Shown here piece by piece: positions 62,294 through 64,000 of a stretch of DNA of 64,000 nucleotides. The notes under the pieces were generated by a model. The model ran no database searches and had not been told where the DNA came from. It was given only the letters and a program-made list of their open reading frames with translations. The first letter of the stretch is position 1, and each line of letters opens with the position of its first letter. Both the position numbers and the translations under genes were made by a program. The DNA is from an uncultured Bacteroidales bacterium (GTDB taxonomy: Bacteria; Bacteroidota; Bacteroidia; Bacteroidales; Paludibacteraceae), in assembly GCA_903901975.1 (NCBI GenBank), contig CAIUTB010000055.1, forward strand, positions 1-64,000, in the 5' to 3' direction.

Positions 62294-63070
62294 ATGAAAC
62301 TTACTAAATTTTTCACCGGTCTATCATTTTTACTGATTTCAATCTCATCATTTGCCTACGATGCTGTTGGTCACCGAATTGTAGCTGACATTGCTTATGA
62401 TAATCTCACCGATAAAGCCAGAGCACAAGCCGATAAAGTATTGGGTAAAAAAGGGTTGGTTTACGAAGCCACCTGGGCTGACGAAGTGCGAAGCGACAAT
62501 AAATACGCTTATAGCTACCAATGGCATTATCAGGATTTGGACGATAATATGACTTCGCCTGATATTAAAAAATTATTGGACAATCCGACTGCTGAAGGCG
62601 AACATCTGTTTTTTGCACTGGACCAAATGCAAACTCGCCTGAAAAAAGATAAAAACGATGCTGAAGCACTGAAATTTCTGATTCATTTTATGGGCGACCT
62701 GCATCAACCCATGCATATGGGACGAAAAGACGATAAAGGCGGGAATAAAGTGGATTTCAACTGGTTTGGACGAAAAACCAACCTCCATTCAGTATGGGAT
62801 GGTGCTTTGATTGAAAATCAGAAAATGTCGTATTCCGAATACAGCCATTATTTACAGGACAAATTTGAGCCACGTAAAACCGAATTCAAAAAACACGAGA
62901 TTTTACAATCCATTGAAGCTTCGTATGCGGTTCGGAACTTGATTTATGCATACGATACTACAGACACGAATAATTATCATTATGTGTATCAATTTGGCGA
63001 CAAATTAGATGAAATGCTTTATCGTGGAGGCATCCAACTAGCTAATGTGCTGAATGCCATTTACAAATAA
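62294..63070 (+). CDS. Secreted S1/P1-type nuclease
   Basis: The 258-aa product has a signal peptide ending SSFA. The three-zinc nuclease pattern follows: AVGHR, TWADEVR, WHYQDLD, HFMGDLHQPMHMG, and NLHSVWDGALIE. S1/P1 enzymes degrade single-stranded nucleic acids and use the N-terminal Trp as a zinc ligand; here the residue after the predicted cut is Tyr22 (YDAVGH). The role would be nucleic-acid scavenging in the periplasm or outside. It ends at a good terminator. Confidence 0.9.
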   Translation: MKLTKFFTGLSFLLISISSFAYDAVGHRIVADIAYDNLTDKARAQADKVLGKKGLVYEATWADEVRSDNKYAYSYQWHYQDLDDNMTSPDIKKLLDNPTAEGEHLFFALDQMQTRLKKDKNDAEALKFLIHFMGDLHQPMHMGRKDDKGGNKVDFNWFGRKTNLHSVWDGALIENQKMSYSEYSHYLQDKFEPRKTEFKKHEILQSIEASYAVRNLIYAYDTTDTNNYHYVYQFGDKLDEMLYRGGIQLANVLNAIYK

Positions 63071-63091
63071 ATTTGATAGTACAACTTAATT

Positions 63092-63130
63092 AATTCCCTT
63101 CCTAATCGTTTGATTTTGAAGGGAATTTTT
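63092..63130 (+). terminator. Terminator after the S1/P1 nuclease
   Basis: AATTCCCTTC (63092-63101) pairs with GAAGGGAATT (63118-63127), followed by T. Confidence 0.85.
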
Positions 63131-63205
63131 GAATCAACCAACTTTTAAACGTCAGAATTGTTTAATATCTTAAAGTAAAAATGGAATCAATTCGTCTTCC
63201 TATTC

Positions 63206-63781
63206 ATGGAGACAAGCATAAACATAGCAATGGCTGACAAAAAATCACTTTCCATAACGAAAACCATACAGGAATTTGGCAAAAATCTGTTTGGGTTCGT
63301 GCGTGGCAGGGTGAAATCGACCGAAGATGCTGAAGATATACTTCAGGATGTTTGGTTTCAGTTAAGCAATTTTAGCGATGGAACTGATATTGAGAATGTA
63401 AGTGCGTGGTTATATGAAGTTGCCCGAAATAAAATTACCGACCGTTCACGCAAAAAGACCAACCTGGCGTTGGAAGATTTCAGTTACGAAAACGAGGAAG
63501 GTGAGTTCAATTTCAAAGAAATACTATTAATGGACGACAGTAATAATCCTGATTTAGGTTTTTTCAAAGAAATGTTTTGGACAGAATTTCAGACAGCCAT
63601 GGACGAATTGCCTGAAAATCAGCGTGACGTATTTTTGCTCAACGAAATGGAGGAAATGACACTTCAGCAAATTGCCGACCAGAAAGGCGAAAATCTGAAA
63701 ACCATTATCAGCCGAAAAGGCTATGCCGTAAAGCATTTGAGAAATAAACTGAATTATTTATACAAAGAACTTAATAATTAG
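63206..63781 (+). CDS. ECF-type RNA polymerase sigma factor
   Basis: The 191 aa show sigma region 2 (VKSTEDAEDILQDVWFQLSNF ... WLYEVARNKITDRSRKK) and region 4 (MDELPENQRDVFLLNEMEEMTLQQIADQ, with LKTIISRKGYAVKHLR as the recognition helix). ATG 63230 is an alternative start. No anti-sigma is recognised in what follows, but the next gene, cut by the window edge, encodes a small membrane protein that could serve that role. Confidence 0.9.
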   Translation: METSINIAMADKKSLSITKTIQEFGKNLFGFVRGRVKSTEDAEDILQDVWFQLSNFSDGTDIENVSAWLYEVARNKITDRSRKKTNLALEDFSYENEEGEFNFKEILLMDDSNNPDLGFFKEMFWTEFQTAMDELPENQRDVFLLNEMEEMTLQQIADQKGENLKTIISRKGYAVKHLRNKLNYLYKELNN

Positions 63782-63804
63782 TCGGCAGTTTACAGTCGGC
63801 AGTA
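63781..63804. repeat. Short direct repeat GTCGGCAGT
   Basis: GTCGGCAGT occurs twice within 24 bases straight after the sigma-factor stop. It resembles other word-like spacer repeats (46540-46575 CAGT words, 11410-11440 GACAGAC/GTCGACAGTC words). Confidence 0.45.
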
Positions 63805-63819
63805 AAAAAATACAATAAT

Positions 63820-64000
63820 ATGGAATCAACCAATCAACATCAGTGGAGAAAAAGAAGATTTTTCTTTTTTCCGGTATTTATAGCCGGCCTTTTTGCAATC
63901 AGTGCGGTGGTAATGCTTCTCTTTAACTGGATAATACCCACCATATCAACCATTCATGCACTAACTTATTGGCAAGCCATGGGTTTTTTGGTACTGAGTC
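63820..64000 (+). CDS. Partial small membrane protein, cut by the window end
   Basis: The frame starts MESTNQHQWRKRRFFFFP and stays open to the last base (60 codons). A membrane segment lies at about residues 17-40 and a second begins near residue 55. Position after the sigma factor suggests a regulator or membrane partner, but the family cannot be told from the fragment. Confidence 0.6.
   Translation, partial: MESTNQHQWRKRRFFFFPVFIAGLFAISAVVMLLFNWIIPTISTIHALTYWQAMGFLVLS

Overview
The window looks like a chromosome segment of a Bacteroidota bacterium, most likely of the order Bacteroidales. The evidence is of four kinds. Many genes are preceded by the Bacteroidota promoter pattern TTTG-N19/20-TAnnTTTG. 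Two secreted proteins end in type IX secretion (T9SS)-like C-terminal domains. SecD and SecF are fused. The trp genes run C-F-A. Apart from the noted cases, gene content is ordinary core metabolism and information processing (rlmD, nadB, ssb, trpCFA, lepA, trmD, argC, secDF, upp, proC, xerD, and tRNA-Asp and tRNA-fMet), with several accessory blocks in between. I saw no rRNA, CRISPR array, phage or IS element.

Layout. 1-10.2 kb: a decayed sensor-kinase remnant, rlmD, a large GH18/deacetylase/glycosyltransferase fusion, a GNAT-like protein, nadB, a small T9SS-like secreted protein, a Dabb protein and ssb. 10.4-15 kb (minus): tRNA-Asp, trpA, trpF, trpC and lepA. 15-21 kb (minus): a tight four-gene operon holding a chorismatase-like protein, a DUF1549/DUF1553 gene broken by an in-frame amber stop, a DUF1501 protein and a PPC/Ig-like protein. 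This set resembles a cassette typical of Planctomycetes. 21-30 kb (plus): a stand-alone MetH activation domain, trmD, DUF1294, argC, an independent small-RNA-like unit, a ferritin-like/VIT1 iron transporter, tRNA-fMet (minus) and secDF.

30-49 kb is the most unusual part. A giant (about 3150 aa) repetitive T9SS adhesin and a companion membrane protein lie on the minus strand. Divergent from them is a plus-strand operon: an abundant secreted beta-rich protein, a hairpin attenuator, a second related secreted protein, and a 1268-aa protein with Ig-like, beta-barrel-like, usher-C-terminus-like and two SPOR-like segments. Convergent to that operon is a minus operon encoding a PapD-like chaperone, a MORN-repeat protein and a small lipoprotein. 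Together they look like an uncharacterised chaperone/usher-like surface-fibre system of Bacteroidota; this is inference from architecture and gene order.

49-64 kb: an SDR with an HxlR regulator divergent from a SnoaL-like gene, an SPL-type radical SAM protein, upp, an acyl-CoA synthetase with a cupin regulator, a DUF4268 nuclease-like protein, proC, a DUF5686 outer-membrane protein with xerD, a lipoprotein, a NrtR/AraR-like Nudix regulator, an S1/P1 nuclease, an ECF sigma factor and a truncated membrane protein at the window edge.
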